A DNA stretch of 64,000 nucleotides from a virus, in IMG/VR virus record IMGVR_UViG_3300015371_000008, positions 1-64,000 of that record. One strand, 5' to 3'. Positions 36,962-45,060 of the stretch are shown in pieces. Positions within the stretch are counted from its first letter, which is position 1; each line of letters begins with the position of its first letter. The position numbers and the translations under genes are program-made. The notes under the pieces were generated by a model. It saw only the letters and a list, made by a program, of their open reading frames with translations, was not told the origin of the DNA and did no database searches.

Positions 36962-37309
36962 CTAGTGGTTGCCCTCAGTCTTTGCGGACACCCGCGCGTA
37001 GGTCTCCCCGCCAAACTCCTCCCGCAGTGCGGTAAGCGTCCGGTCGGCGTCTTTTACCCAGCGGTCGGCGTTGCGGGCGGCGTCCCGGCGTTCACGGCGA
37101 ACCGCGTCGCCGTCCCATTGCGCGTTGATGAGGGCGTTCAGGGTTACGCACAGGGCGTCCGCGACCGCCTTGCCGTGCCTGAGGTCGGACAGGGGGTCTG
37201 AGATGTCGTTCTCCAGGATGCTGCTCAGCCACGGGGCCAGGTCGTGCAGCTCTTCGCCGGTCAGGCGGAAGGTCACGCCGGACAGTTTGTAGTCGGGAAT
37301 GACGTCCAT
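36962..37309 (-). CDS. hypothetical protein, 115 aa
   Basis: Start MDVIPDYKLSGVTFRLTGEE overlaps the upstream stop, ribosome site AAGGAG. Acidic then Arg-rich helix (RRERRDAARNADRWVKDADRT). No family recognised. Confidence 0.74.
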   Translation of the reverse strand: MDVIPDYKLSGVTFRLTGEELHDLAPWLSSILENDISDPLSDLRHGKAVADALCVTLNALINAQWDGDAVRRERRDAARNADRWVKDADRTLTALREEFGGETYARVSAKTEGNH

Positions 37310-37311
37310 GA

Positions 37312-37578
37312 TCAGATGAACTCCTTTCGGGGATCGTTTTCCACCCAGTCCTCCAGATCCAGTAGCACCTGGTTGGCCAGCTCGCGGCGGTCGTATGTGC
37401 TGCCGTCGAACTCGACGGTGGCGGCGGTGTCGCGCCACCGCTCCATCTCGTCGGCCAGCATTTCCAGGAGGTACAAGCCGTACTCGCCGAGCAGGATGTC
37501 AGCGTTGATCGCACGCTGTAGGCCCGCTTCGAAGTACTTCTGCTGCCGCTCCTGCTTGCTCAGCTCCGGGCTACTCAT
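37312..37578 (-). CDS. helical protein, 88 aa
   Basis: MSSPELSKQERQQKYFEAGL continuing as helices (NADILLGEYGLYLLEMLADE, RRELANQVLLDLEDWVENDP). Acidic. Probably a small regulatory or structural helper. Unrecognised. Confidence 0.74.
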   Translation of the reverse strand: MSSPELSKQERQQKYFEAGLQRAINADILLGEYGLYLLEMLADEMERWRDTAATVEFDGSTYDRRELANQVLLDLEDWVENDPRKEFI

Positions 37579-37783
37579 CCTCGGCTACCCCCCAGGAACG
37601 CTCGGACATTCCGTCACTGAAGATCCAGGCGGCCATCAGCCGGTCGGCGATCTCGTTCTGCTCAGCGAGGGACAACGCGCCCCATGCCTGCGGGGTTAGG
37701 CAGGTGTCCGCCTCGTGGTCGAAGTTGAAGGGCATGCCGCTCAGCGTGAACGACATGGACAGCCGGACGGTTGGGGTGTTCAT
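37571..37783 (-). CDS. hypothetical protein, 70 aa
   Basis: MNTPTVRLSMSFTLSGMPFN then acidic helices ending SERSWGVAEDE. The start follows AAGGAGATCGAC. Overlaps the next gene by 8 nt. Unrecognised. Confidence 0.75.
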   Translation of the reverse strand: MNTPTVRLSMSFTLSGMPFNFDHEADTCLTPQAWGALSLAEQNEIADRLMAAWIFSDGMSERSWGVAEDE

Positions 37784-37793
37784 GTCGATCTCC

Positions 37794-37961
37794 TTAGGAC
37801 TTGCCCAGCTTCTTGTCGGCCCTGGCCTTGACATTCCGGGCCGTCCTGGTCGCCGACTGAAGGTCGGCGTTGTCGCTCTTGCCGTGCTTGGTGATGAGGT
37901 CGTCGCAGGCGGCGGACAGCTTCTCCAGGTCCACACGCTGCTGGTCTGTGATCTTCTTCAT
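37794..37961 (-). CDS. small Lys-rich protein, 55 aa
   Basis: MKKITDQQRVDLEKLSAACD then DLITKHGKSDNADLQSATRT, ending NVKARADKKLGKS. Strong codon bias. Similar in composition to the 16491 and 36664 small proteins. Probably binds nucleic acid or a host protein. Confidence 0.7.
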   Translation of the reverse strand: MKKITDQQRVDLEKLSAACDDLITKHGKSDNADLQSATRTARNVKARADKKLGKS

Positions 37962-37991
37962 GGTGGATGCTCGCTTTCTCGGGTTCTCCTG

Positions 37992-38014
37992 GCGTCGGGT
38001 CGCTCAACCGACGC
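37992..38014 (-). promoter_or_regulatory. 5' UTR hairpin, GAGCGAC loop
   Basis: Seven-pair stem GCGTCGG/CCGACGC with loop TTGAGCGAC upstream of the 37794-37961 gene. No promoter motif near it. Confidence 0.75.
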
Positions 38015-38026
38015 GTTCCTACGGGT

Positions 38027-38260
38027 TTATGCCGCCCTGGCTTCGCCCTGGGCGACCGTCGTGCCCTCCACGGGCTGTGAGTGGTCGCTGACGGCCCAGT
38101 TGTGCCAGCGGTGCGGAAGAGTCTCAACGACGCTCCAGGCGGCACCCTGGAGCCGGGCAGCTTCGCTGCGGGCGTGCTGTTCGGCGTCGGCCTTCGTGGT
38201 GAAGCCGCCGCGCGTTTTGGCCAGGGTGCCGTCGGCGTAGAAGGCGTGCGCGATGAACAT
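38027..38260 (-). CDS. small domain protein, paralog of 8056 gene
   Basis: MFIAHAFYADGTLAKTRGGF, TTKADAEQHARSEAARLQGA. Shares the GGF-TKADAE core with the 8056-8394 protein, suggesting a family of small alpha/beta proteins. TGATG overlap with the upstream gene. Confidence 0.74.
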   Translation of the reverse strand: MFIAHAFYADGTLAKTRGGFTTKADAEQHARSEAARLQGAAWSVVETLPHRWHNWAVSDHSQPVEGTTVAQGEARAA

Positions 38261-38865
38261 CACCGCTCCGCCCGGTAGTAGCCGTCGGCAGTGGGCCGCA
38301 TCCGTGACAGCTTGACCCGGATGGACCGACCGATGTGACTGACCGCCCACGGGTAGGGCTGCTCGCAGCGGTGACGCAGCGCGTCGGTGTTGCAGTCGAG
38401 CATTCGGCGCGTCTCGTCCGTGTCAGTCAGCACCACGCCGTAGGCGTAGCCGTCGGTGATGGCGGTGATGCGGAAGGTCCGGCCGCGCGTCAGAACGCCG
38501 TAGTTGGCCCACACATCGCCCACAACCACCGGGGCGCCCACGATTCGGCCGCGCGGGTCACGCTTCGGCGTCGGCGGCAGCGACCGCTGCCATTGCTCGA
38601 CCGCCGCAGCCAGATCGGCGGCCTCGTCGCCGGTCGGCATGGACAGGTGACGCAGCAGTTCATACAGGTCGTCGTAGGTCTCGTTGACGCCGGGGCCAGC
38701 CACGATGGCGCGGCTGAACCCGGCGCTGGTGTAGAACACCTCGATGGTGAGGCCGTCGATGGTGGCGGCCAGGTAGTCGTCGCCGTCCGGGCTGGGCAGC
38801 AGCACCGTGGCGGCGCCGTGCGCCTCCAGGTGCGCGCCCAGCTCGGCGGAGGTCATCGTCGTCAT
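38260..38865 (-). CDS. hypothetical protein, 201 aa
   Basis: MTTMTSAELGAHLEAHGAAT. A first alpha/beta domain with acidic helix (YDDLYELLRHLSMPTGDEAA) is followed by a beta barrel-like segment (GAPVVVGDVWANYGVLTRGR). No strong ribosome site, but it lies just after the upstream gene's stop. Unknown. Confidence 0.73.
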   Translation of the reverse strand: MTTMTSAELGAHLEAHGAATVLLPSPDGDDYLAATIDGLTIEVFYTSAGFSRAIVAGPGVNETYDDLYELLRHLSMPTGDEAADLAAAVEQWQRSLPPTPKRDPRGRIVGAPVVVGDVWANYGVLTRGRTFRITAITDGYAYGVVLTDTDETRRMLDCNTDALRHRCEQPYPWAVSHIGRSIRVKLSRMRPTADGYYRAER

Positions 38866-38873
38866 GGCCGGGC

Positions 38874-39194
38874 TCAGTTCCGGTGTCCGCCGCGCCGGTG
38901 ACCGGTCCGCAGGGCGTTGGCCAGCTCCTTCAGCGTGGTCGCGCTGCCCAGTTCGCATTCGGTGGCCACGCAGCCGTCGCGCATGAACCGGCCGTCGATC
39001 TCGTCGAATGCGGCGGTGACCATGCGGTCGCAGCGCTCTCCGAGGTAGGCGTGGACGTACTTGACGCCGTCCTCGTATTCGATCTCCGTTCGGGCGCCCT
39101 GCTTGGCGCACCAGTCGGCGAACATGCGCGGGATGGCGGAGTAGTCGTCGGGCAACGTCCGATCGATGATCGGGTGGGGCGGGTTGGTCAGCAT
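38874..39194 (-). CDS. hypothetical protein, 106 aa
   Basis: Start MLTNPPHPIIDRTLPDDYSA after AGGAGGAACC. Contains CAKQGARTEIEYEDGVKYVH. First gene behind a tandem CTAAATG promoter and hairpin. Unrecognised. Confidence 0.76.
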   Translation of the reverse strand: MLTNPPHPIIDRTLPDDYSAIPRMFADWCAKQGARTEIEYEDGVKYVHAYLGERCDRMVTAAFDEIDGRFMRDGCVATECELGSATTLKELANALRTGHRRGGHRN

Positions 39195-39209
39195 GGGTTC
39201 CTCCTGTGG

Positions 39210-39288
39210 GTGTCGGGTCGCTCTCCAACACCCTTCCAACGTACACCCATTTAGCATCTACGTCCAGCGTGGGCGGACAGCCATTTAG
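39210..39288 (-). promoter_or_regulatory. promoter with tandem CTAAATG elements plus hairpin
   Basis: -10 TACGTT (39238-39243), element GCTAAATGGGTG, -35-like CTGGAC (39262-39267). A second GCTAAATGGCTG lies at 39278-39288. Hairpin GTGTTGG-AGAGCGAC-CCGACAC (39210-39231) uses one U-G pair. Confidence 0.78.
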
Positions 39289-39291
39289 CCC

Positions 39292-39879
39292 CTACTCGTC
39301 GCCGTCAAACCCCTGCTCCACCACATCACCCTCCACGACACCGGAGGCGCCCCCGTCGATCGCTGCCAGCTCAGCGTGCAACCGCTGCGCCAACTCCCCG
39401 ATAGACGCTGAATGCTCCACCTGGATCGCGCCACCGCCCGGCCCGGACACCTCCGTAGGCTGCCGCCCCCAGCCGCGATCCCAGAACCGGCGAGCCAGGA
39501 TCTCCAGACCGACCCGGCCATCCGCCGGGGCCGTCTGCTCCTCCTCCTCCACCGTCCCGTCAGGCTTCCGCCGTGTGACGCGCTTAACGACGTAACCGCC
39601 CATTGCTGCTTTCATCACCGATCCGGCGACAACCCGCACTTCAAGCTCATCACGCGCCCGATAAAGATCCTGAAGGAACTGAACCTTCCAACTTGGGGCG
39701 TTGGGTTCTTCGGCTTCGTTGATCCAGTTGTAGAGGGTGCGTTCGCTGATGCCTGCGGCTCCGGCGGCGGCGTTGAAGGTGGCGCCTGCTCGGACGGCGT
39801 TGACGATGCGGTCGTGGATTTCGGGGGTGAGTTTGGAGCGTCGGCCGCCTGTGCGGCGTCGTGTGGGTGCGGTGTCCAT
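39292..39879 (-). CDS. small-terminase-like helix-turn-helix protein
   Basis: 195 residues. The N-terminal RRSKLTPEIHDRIVNAVRAGATFNAAAGAAGISERTLYNWI is a helix-turn-helix of the type found in terminase small subunits and phage terS-like proteins. It is followed by EVRVVAGSVMKAAMGGYVV and a KPDGTVEEEEQTAPADGRVGLEILARR segment common in that group. Likely recognises DNA packaging sites. No large terminase lies beside it, so another DNA-binding role is possible. Confidence 0.68.
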   Translation of the reverse strand: MDTAPTRRRTGGRRSKLTPEIHDRIVNAVRAGATFNAAAGAAGISERTLYNWINEAEEPNAPSWKVQFLQDLYRARDELEVRVVAGSVMKAAMGGYVVKRVTRRKPDGTVEEEEQTAPADGRVGLEILARRFWDRGWGRQPTEVSGPGGGAIQVEHSASIGELAQRLHAELAAIDGGASGVVEGDVVEQGFDGDE

Positions 39880-39934
39880 AGTGGGGTCTACGGTGACCGG
39901 GGGCTGGTGTTTGTGTCGCGTGGTGGCGTACAGG

Positions 39935-39971
39935 AACGCCCCCGGGTCCTGTGTGGGGCGCCGGGGGCGTT
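39935..39971 (-). terminator. 11-bp hairpin terminator-like
   Basis: AACGCCCCCGG/CCGGGGGCGTT directly 3' of the 39988-40416 gene on the minus strand. It separates that operon from the terminase-like gene. Confidence 0.68.
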
Positions 39972-39987
39972 GCTGGTGTGGGGGGGG

Positions 39988-40416
39988 TCAGGCGTCGTCG
40001 TCCTCGTTGTGCTGTTCGAGGAAGGTGGTGTAGGCGCACGCCTCCTTCCAGCGTTCGGCGGCTTCGATGTCGCCGACCATGCATTTCAGCAGTAGGTAGA
40101 GGTCGGGGAAGGCGTCTTCACCGGATGCGTCGTCGCTGGGGTCCAGGAGGGCGAAGGTGATCTCCCCGATGGAGGTGGGGATGGTGTCGGGGTTGATGTG
40201 CTCCTGGCTTGGGTCGTGCGGGCTCATCTCCCATGTGGTGCCGGTCGGCATGGCGGTGCTCTGGCGTGACCAGTTCAAGTAGGTGATCCACCGTTCGGCT
40301 TGGTGGCGGAACGGAATGGGGCCGTAGCGCAGGGTGTCACGGCCGGGCCTGGTGATGACGACATCCGTCATAGGGTCGCCGGTGTGTGGGTTGATAGCGC
40401 GCGGGTCGTGGCTCAT
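39988..40416 (-). CDS. hypothetical protein, 142 aa
   Basis: MSHDPRAINPHTGDPMTDVV; contains WITYLNWSRQSTAMPTGTTW and an acidic end HNEDDDA. ATGA coupled to the upstream small basic gene. No family. Confidence 0.74.
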   Translation of the reverse strand: MSHDPRAINPHTGDPMTDVVITRPGRDTLRYGPIPFRHQAERWITYLNWSRQSTAMPTGTTWEMSPHDPSQEHINPDTIPTSIGEITFALLDPSDDASGEDAFPDLYLLLKCMVGDIEAAERWKEACAYTTFLEQHNEDDDA

Positions 40417-40556
40417 GACTGCTCCTTGATGGCGGCGCGGCGGCGGTCGCTGCGGGTGCGCAGGCGTTTGGTTCCGCGTGCGTGGCGTCCTGCTGCGTTG
40501 CTGGTGCGGAGTCCGGCCAGGCGGGCGCCGGTTGCGGTGGGGGCGGTGCGCTTCAT
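40413..40556 (-). CDS. small Arg-rich protein, 47 aa
   Basis: MKRTAPTATGARLAGLRTSN then AAGRHARGTKRLRTRSDRRR. Very basic, ribosome site AAAGGAAG. Likely binds DNA or RNA. Ends in an ATGA overlap. Confidence 0.66.
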   Translation of the reverse strand: MKRTAPTATGARLAGLRTSNAAGRHARGTKRLRTRSDRRRAAIKEQS

Positions 40557-40577
40557 GGCCGGTCTTCCTTTCGTGGG

Positions 40578-40604
40578 GCCGCCCATCCGGAGCGGATGGG
40601 CGGC
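40578..40604 (-). terminator. 12-bp hairpin after the 40615-41229 gene
   Basis: GCCGCCCATCCG/CGGATGGGCGGC with a three-base loop, no T-run. Confidence 0.65.
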
Positions 40605-40614
40605 GGTGGTGCGG

Positions 40615-41229
40615 TCAGGCGAGAGAGAGTCCGTCTTCGGTGGACACTCCGCCGTAGAAGCGTCTGTCGAAGTAGTCGATCTGCGGCTCGCTGCCGTCGT
40701 GGTTGTAGGCGTTGGAGACGGCCTTCAGTTCTTTGGCCAGGGCGCGGAGGGCGTCAGTGGGCATGGCGCGCTCGTGGCCCCAGTCGTCGGTGACGGTGGT
40801 GAATCCCCACAGGTCGGGGATGTTCTTGACCGTGATTTCGATGCTTCCGCCGCCGCTGTAGTAGGAGGTGCGGACACTGAAGGTGATCTGGTCGGGGGCG
40901 TCGCCGATGGGGTCGATGACGGCGATGTCGCCGGGGACGGCCGGGGTTGTCTTGGCCAGTTTGCGGGCCAGGGCGAGGTCGGCGCGGATCATTTTGGCGA
41001 TCTCGGTGAGGGTCTTGCCGGTGGTGAGGTGGTACTTGTCGCCGTACCAGCGGTTGTAGAGGTTCCAGCCGCTTTCGCCGCCGTCGGTCTTGGCCTGGCC
41101 GTTGAGGAGGCGGGCGAGGGCGCGGGCGGCGTTGCTGCGTTCGCCGTCGCCGGTGGTCTTGCGCTCGATGATGGCGCGCAGGGTGGCGATGCGGCGTTCG
41201 CGGCGGTCGGCCTTGGTGGTGGTGCTCAT
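40615..41229 (-). CDS. hypothetical protein with LPD29-like segment
   Basis: Start MSTTTKADRRERRIATLRAI after GGAG (204 aa). The middle LTEIAKMIRADLALARKLAK and TFSVRTSYYSGGGSIEITVK resemble the LPD29-type domain of phage polyvalent proteins (FSVRTSKYSGGSSIDV). The domain's role is unclear. The leader has the strongest promoter/hairpin pair of this stretch. Confidence 0.72.
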   Translation of the reverse strand: MSTTTKADRRERRIATLRAIIERKTTGDGERSNAARALARLLNGQAKTDGGESGWNLYNRWYGDKYHLTTGKTLTEIAKMIRADLALARKLAKTTPAVPGDIAVIDPIGDAPDQITFSVRTSYYSGGGSIEITVKNIPDLWGFTTVTDDWGHERAMPTDALRALAKELKAVSNAYNHDGSEPQIDYFDRRFYGGVSTEDGLSLA

Positions 41230-41244
41230 GTTCTGCTCCTGTAC

Positions 41245-41297
41245 GTTGGTCGCTCTCCAACACCACCAACGTACAGTCATTTAGCGTCTCAGGTCAA
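41245..41297 (-). promoter_or_regulatory. CTAAATG-type promoter plus GAGCGA hairpin
   Basis: TTGACC (41292-41297), 18 nt with CGCTAAATGACTG, TACGTT (41268-41273). Hairpin GTTGG-AGAGCGA-CCAAC (41245-41261). Confidence 0.85.
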
Positions 41298-42010
41298 GGG
41301 GTTGGGGGGCGCAGCATCTTCGCGAACTCTGTCACCTGCTCATCCATCAGCGTGATCGTCAACAGCCGCCGATCGTTGATGTGCCGCATGCGCACGGACA
41401 CGACGAAGTCCAACGGTGCGTTCATCGCGGTGAAGAAGTCGGTGATGGTGTCGTAGTCGGCGCCGAACTTCTCCCGCACCTCCGCCTCTTCTGCCTCCCG
41501 GGCCTTCCTCGCTTCCGCGATCTCCGCCTTCGTCTTCGCGTCCTGCTCTGCCACGAGCGCCTGGTAGGCATCCGGCAGGATGACCCACAGTGCGCGGGCG
41601 TTCGGCTGGTGATACACAGCGCCGTACTTGCTCACCAGGAAGCCGAAGGTGTCCACAGTGAACCGCAGCGTCTGGTCGGACTCCCACTGGAAGTCGTAGC
41701 GGTCGGCGTCCGGTGCGTCCGGCGGCAGCGGCACCATCTGGTCCGTCAGGCTGCCGTCGATCTCGCTGCGCCAGATCATCACCTGCCCCGCTTTGCAGGC
41801 CGCCCTCAGCCACTCCAACGCCTTGTCCTGGTGGGTGTGCAGCGCGGACGCCAGGTAGCGGACGACATACTCCTGCCGGACGAACTCCGCTTCGCTGCCG
41901 TCGTCTGCTCTGATGCGGTGCGCGGGCCAGCCGTGCATGCCGTTCTTCGACGGCATCTCCCGCAGTGCGGCGGCCACCTCTTCGGGGGTCGCAGGGACAC
42001 GCTTAGCCAT
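41294..42010 (-). CDS. hypothetical protein, 238 aa
   Basis: MAKRVPATPEEVAAALREMP; helical N-terminus, beta core (RFTVDTFGFLVSKYGAVYHQ) and a coiled-coil (AKTKAEIAEARKAREAEEAEVREKF). Its last codons overlap the promoter of the downstream gene. Unrecognised. Confidence 0.76.
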   Translation of the reverse strand: MAKRVPATPEEVAAALREMPSKNGMHGWPAHRIRADDGSEAEFVRQEYVVRYLASALHTHQDKALEWLRAACKAGQVMIWRSEIDGSLTDQMVPLPPDAPDADRYDFQWESDQTLRFTVDTFGFLVSKYGAVYHQPNARALWVILPDAYQALVAEQDAKTKAEIAEARKAREAEEAEVREKFGADYDTITDFFTAMNAPLDFVVSVRMRHINDRRLLTITLMDEQVTEFAKMLRPPTP

Positions 42011-42296
42011 GGTCTTCTCCTGTCGCGCATTCGGGTGCGGTGGTGTGGAGTTCGCCGCAGGGGCACATGTGCAGGCCAGCCGCAGCCGCTTCTGTCGCCA
42101 TCCGGTCCATCACGGCGGGATAGTGGCCCATGCGGTTTTGCGTCTTCAGTTCGAGCTTCAGCAGTCTGCACGTGTTGTCGTGGTTGAATCCGAACTCCTC
42201 GCGGATCACCTGCCATTTGCCGAGCATTGGCCGGTCCGCGTCGTAGGCGGCCACCAGTTCCTCCAGAACCCTGGCGAGGTCTTCTCCGGCGCTCAT
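42003..42296 (-). CDS. hypothetical protein with Cys/His cluster
   Basis: MSAGEDLARVLEELVAAYDA, then GFNHDNTCRLLKLELKTQNRM and MCPCGELHTTAPECATGEDH. CPC...H...C could bind zinc. ATGA coupled. Unrecognised. Confidence 0.72.
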   Translation of the reverse strand: MSAGEDLARVLEELVAAYDADRPMLGKWQVIREEFGFNHDNTCRLLKLELKTQNRMGHYPAVMDRMATEAAAAGLHMCPCGELHTTAPECATGEDHG

Positions 42297-42763
42297 CCCA
42301 GAACCTCCTTCAGGGCTTCGACTGCGGGAACCAAGGTGATGGTCCCATCGGGGTTGTGCGCGGCCACCATCCGGTCGGGCCGGTCCGGGAACGTGTGGAT
42401 GTCGCCCCACCGGGAGGCGGGGATGCGACCGGGCAGGACATACCAGTGGACGGCCGCCTCCATGCCGCCGCCGTGGTGGATCAGGCTGTCACGGACATCG
42501 CGGCGCATCTTCGACAGGGCGGGCGGCCAGTCGAGCCAGCGGATCGCGGGCACGTTCACGGTGATCCGTACTTGCTTCTTGTCGTACAGCGACCCTTCCA
42601 TGCCGTGGGAGACGTCGCCCAGGTCGGGCAGGTCTGTCAGCCACACCACCTGCGGTCCGGCGTTCGGGACGGTGCGGGAGAAGTTCGACTCGGTCGGCCG
42701 GATCACCCCGTCTGCCTGGATCTTCGGCAGGTGGTACAGGCTGGTGAAGTGGTAGAGGGTCAC
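42293..42763 (-). CDS. possible ADP-ribosyltransferase-like fold protein
   Basis: MTLYHFTSLYHLPKIQADGV then IRPTESNFSRTVPNAGPQVVW. The YHFT...L..I..DG.I.P start is typical of ART-fold and RES/DarT-like proteins that use a His in the first strand. Later catalytic positions are not obvious. If right it could modify host targets using NAD. This is inference from one motif. Confidence 0.6.
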   Translation of the reverse strand: MTLYHFTSLYHLPKIQADGVIRPTESNFSRTVPNAGPQVVWLTDLPDLGDVSHGMEGSLYDKKQVRITVNVPAIRWLDWPPALSKMRRDVRDSLIHHGGGMEAAVHWYVLPGRIPASRWGDIHTFPDRPDRMVAAHNPDGTITLVPAVEALKEVLG

Positions 42764-43152
42764 GACGCACCATCCTTCCCGCCCGAACCGGGCAGCAGGA
42801 CGCCCAGGGGGGCCCTACGGCGCTCCGCACGGGTGCGGGCGGCCCCGACAGCACGGGCGGCGTCAGCGCGGCGCAGCGACTCGTACCGGTCCGGGCGAGC
42901 CACCCCGGCGTTGTCCACCCTGCGAGACAGGATGTGCAGGTAGGCGACCTCCGATTCGATCGTGACGGCTACCCGCCACGACAATTCGGCCCGGCCCGCC
43001 GGATCCGGCGCCGTCGCAGGGTCGGGGCGGGGGGAGGCGAACTCCCACGCGATGCACTCCTCCAGCCACGCGGCGTGCGCGGGCCGGTCGGCGGTCGCTT
43101 CGCGAAGCGCGGCAAGCCGCTCCTGGACGATCTCTTGATTTCTGTCGTTCAA
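42760..43152 (-). CDS. helical protein, TTG start, 130 aa
   Basis: TTG in a TTGA overlap with the upstream stop (MNDRNQEIVQERLAALREAT). Helical and Arg-rich C-terminus (RTRAERRRAPLGVLLPGSGG). Ribosome site GGGAAG. No family. Confidence 0.68.
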   Translation of the reverse strand: MNDRNQEIVQERLAALREATADRPAHAAWLEECIAWEFASPRPDPATAPDPAGRAELSWRVAVTIESEVAYLHILSRRVDNAGVARPDRYESLRRADAARAVGAARTRAERRRAPLGVLLPGSGGKDGAS

Positions 43153-43997
43153 CGGATCTTCCCTGTCTCGGGGCAGATGGAGTCGAGGCGGTGCTGCTGA
43201 CCGGTGAAGCGGGTGATGGTGGCGCGGCGGCCGAAGTTGTTGACGTGGACCACGTCGTAGGTCTCCAACGTCCCGGACACGGCGCCCTGCTGCCGCCATG
43301 TGGTCACGAGGTCGCGGGCTGACGCTTCGGTCAGGCCGAACTGTGCTGCGGTGCTGCCCCGGTCGGATTCCCAGCGCAGTTCGTAGGCAAGGTGATGCTC
43401 ATGCCCCTCAGGAACGTAGGCGACCGGCTTCCGGTAAGGATACGGAGCGCCGACGGCCGGGACCGGCTTACCGTCCACCTCGTACGGCATGACGCCGAAC
43501 GAGCGGACCCAGCCGACCACCGGGTGATCAGGCAGGTACAGGAAGGTTCCGGTGACGACGCGCCTGGCGTGGTCGATCTTCACGTCCTTCGCGCGCAGCG
43601 CTTCCGCCGACATCGCAATGTCGCGCAGGCGCCGGTCGATCTCTTCCTGCGGCATGTCCCGGGACGGGGTGACGGTGTCGCGGGTGCCCATCATGAACGA
43701 GCCTGCGATCTTGTATTCGGCGTGCCGGAAGTTGGCGGTCGCCTCGAATGCGAAACGGTTCTCCGCCCCGTACGGCATCCACGGGTAGACGCTGACGTCA
43801 GGGTCGGTCCAGTAGGCGACGCCGCCACCCGTGCACGGCACGTACCTGTGCGGCAGCATCTCTGTCAGCTTCACCGACGGGGAACACGTGCGGGTCATCT
43901 CCCGCAGGTGGTGACCGAGGACGAAGGTGCAGGTGTCGTGGGCGTCGGCGATCTCCTGCATCGACACCGGCCTCTTGTCCAAGCTGTAGTGGCTCAT
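43149..43997 (-). CDS. hypothetical protein, 282 aa
   Basis: MSHYSLDKRPVSMQEIADAH. Beta-rich with conserved aromatic clusters (YWTDPDVSVYPWMPYGAENRFAFEAT) and a C-terminal helical segment with FGLTEASARDLVTTWRQQG, which looks like a helix-turn-helix. Large for this operon. Unknown function. Confidence 0.77.
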   Translation of the reverse strand: MSHYSLDKRPVSMQEIADAHDTCTFVLGHHLREMTRTCSPSVKLTEMLPHRYVPCTGGGVAYWTDPDVSVYPWMPYGAENRFAFEATANFRHAEYKIAGSFMMGTRDTVTPSRDMPQEEIDRRLRDIAMSAEALRAKDVKIDHARRVVTGTFLYLPDHPVVGWVRSFGVMPYEVDGKPVPAVGAPYPYRKPVAYVPEGHEHHLAYELRWESDRGSTAAQFGLTEASARDLVTTWRQQGAVSGTLETYDVVHVNNFGRRATITRFTGQQHRLDSICPETGKIR

Positions 43998-44305
43998 GAC
44001 GCCGCCTGTCGCAGGGCTGCCGCACGCTGGTCGATCAAGTACAGCAGGGTCTCGAACATGTCGAGGGTCATGGTCACGGCCGTCACCTCAAGTTTCGGGA
44101 GGCCGTCCGGGCGCGGACCGTACAGGTAGTCGATCAGGGAGGCGAACATGGCGCCGGTCAGGGTCAGCCCGGTCACGGTGCCGTCGATGCCGCGCTTCAG
44201 CTCGATCGGCTCGAACATGATGCGGGACGCGATTCTGCCGTTTACCGCGTACTGGCCGAACTCGTCGATCAGCTTGGCGGCACGTTCCTCGGTGGTGGTG
44301 TTCAT
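43994..44305 (-). CDS. hypothetical protein, 103 aa
   Basis: MNTTTEERAAKLIDEFGQYA after GAGGAGCTGACC. Compact alpha/beta with ELKRGIDGTVTGLTLTGAMF. ATGA overlap downstream. Unrecognised. Confidence 0.75.
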   Translation of the reverse strand: MNTTTEERAAKLIDEFGQYAVNGRIASRIMFEPIELKRGIDGTVTGLTLTGAMFASLIDYLYGPRPDGLPKLEVTAVTMTLDMFETLLYLIDQRAAALRQAAS

Positions 44306-44391
44306 GGTCAGCTCCTCGTGAAGTAGTCGGCGACGGCGGTACGAACGGAGCGCATCGCCTGGTGCTTGTAGCGTCACCGTCAAGGCGCAGG

Positions 44392-44422
44392 AAACGCCCC
44401 CGGACCACGAGATCCGAGGGCG
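44392..44422 (-). terminator. terminator after the 44431-44994 gene
   Basis: CGCCC-CGGAT stem pairing GTCCG-GGGCG, followed by TTT on the minus strand. Confidence 0.7.
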
Positions 44423-44430
44423 CAGGCCGG

Positions 44431-44994
44431 TCAGCCGCACTGCATGAAGTGGACCTGCTCCAGGCCCTCCTCCAGCGGCCACAGGAAGCGGGCGCTGGCC
44501 GGGTCGTCCAGGGTGGCCGTCGGCTCGTCCCAGTCCTGGGACGGGTTGACGTACAGCCAGCCGTTCCGGGGGAGGGAGATGGTCCAGGCGTTGTCGGCGT
44601 GCTTCTCCATCACGATGTCGTCGTGCTGGCCGTCGCCGCCGTAGAACTTGCAGTCGCCGTGGCAGAGCTGGGCGGGGAAGTCGAACCGGGTCACCTTGTC
44701 GATGTGTCGGATGGCCGGATGGCTGAGGACAGAGTCGGCGAAGTTCACGTAGAACGCGGACGCGTACGGCTTCGCCGCCTCCTTGGCCTCGTCCATGGTG
44801 ATGTGGAAGCTTTCGGCCTTCGAGGTGTCGAACATCTGCTTGGGCAGGTTGACCTTCAGTCGATAGCCGAACTGGAGGACGCGGTCGATCTCGAAGGCGG
44901 CGAAGGCGCCGCCGACGCTACCGGTGGCGTTGTGCCGATCGTGGTTGTAGTGGGTCCAGTGGATGTCAACGTTCAGGGCGTTCGTGTCGGCCAT
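44431..44994 (-). CDS. hypothetical protein, 187 aa
   Basis: Start MADTNALNVDIHWTHYNHDR after GGAGTAGGC. Beta-rich (FEIDRVLQFGYRLKVNLPKQ) with CHGDCKFYGGDGQHDD. Single-gene operon with its own promoter and terminator. Unrecognised. Confidence 0.77.
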   Translation of the reverse strand: MADTNALNVDIHWTHYNHDRHNATGSVGGAFAAFEIDRVLQFGYRLKVNLPKQMFDTSKAESFHITMDEAKEAAKPYASAFYVNFADSVLSHPAIRHIDKVTRFDFPAQLCHGDCKFYGGDGQHDDIVMEKHADNAWTISLPRNGWLYVNPSQDWDEPTATLDDPASARFLWPLEEGLEQVHFMQCG

Positions 44995-45004
44995 GCCTAC
45001 TCCT

Positions 45005-45047
45005 GGGTTCGGGTCGCTCTCAACCCCTTCAGTGTACATCCATTTAG
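45005..45047 (-). promoter_or_regulatory. CTAAATG-type promoter plus GAGCGAC hairpin
   Basis: -10 TACACT (45031-45036) behind CGCTAAATGGATG. Hairpin GGGTT(G)...(G)AACCC with AGAGCGAC in the loop (45005-45026). Confidence 0.7.
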
Positions 45048-45060
45048 CGTCTTTGGGGGG

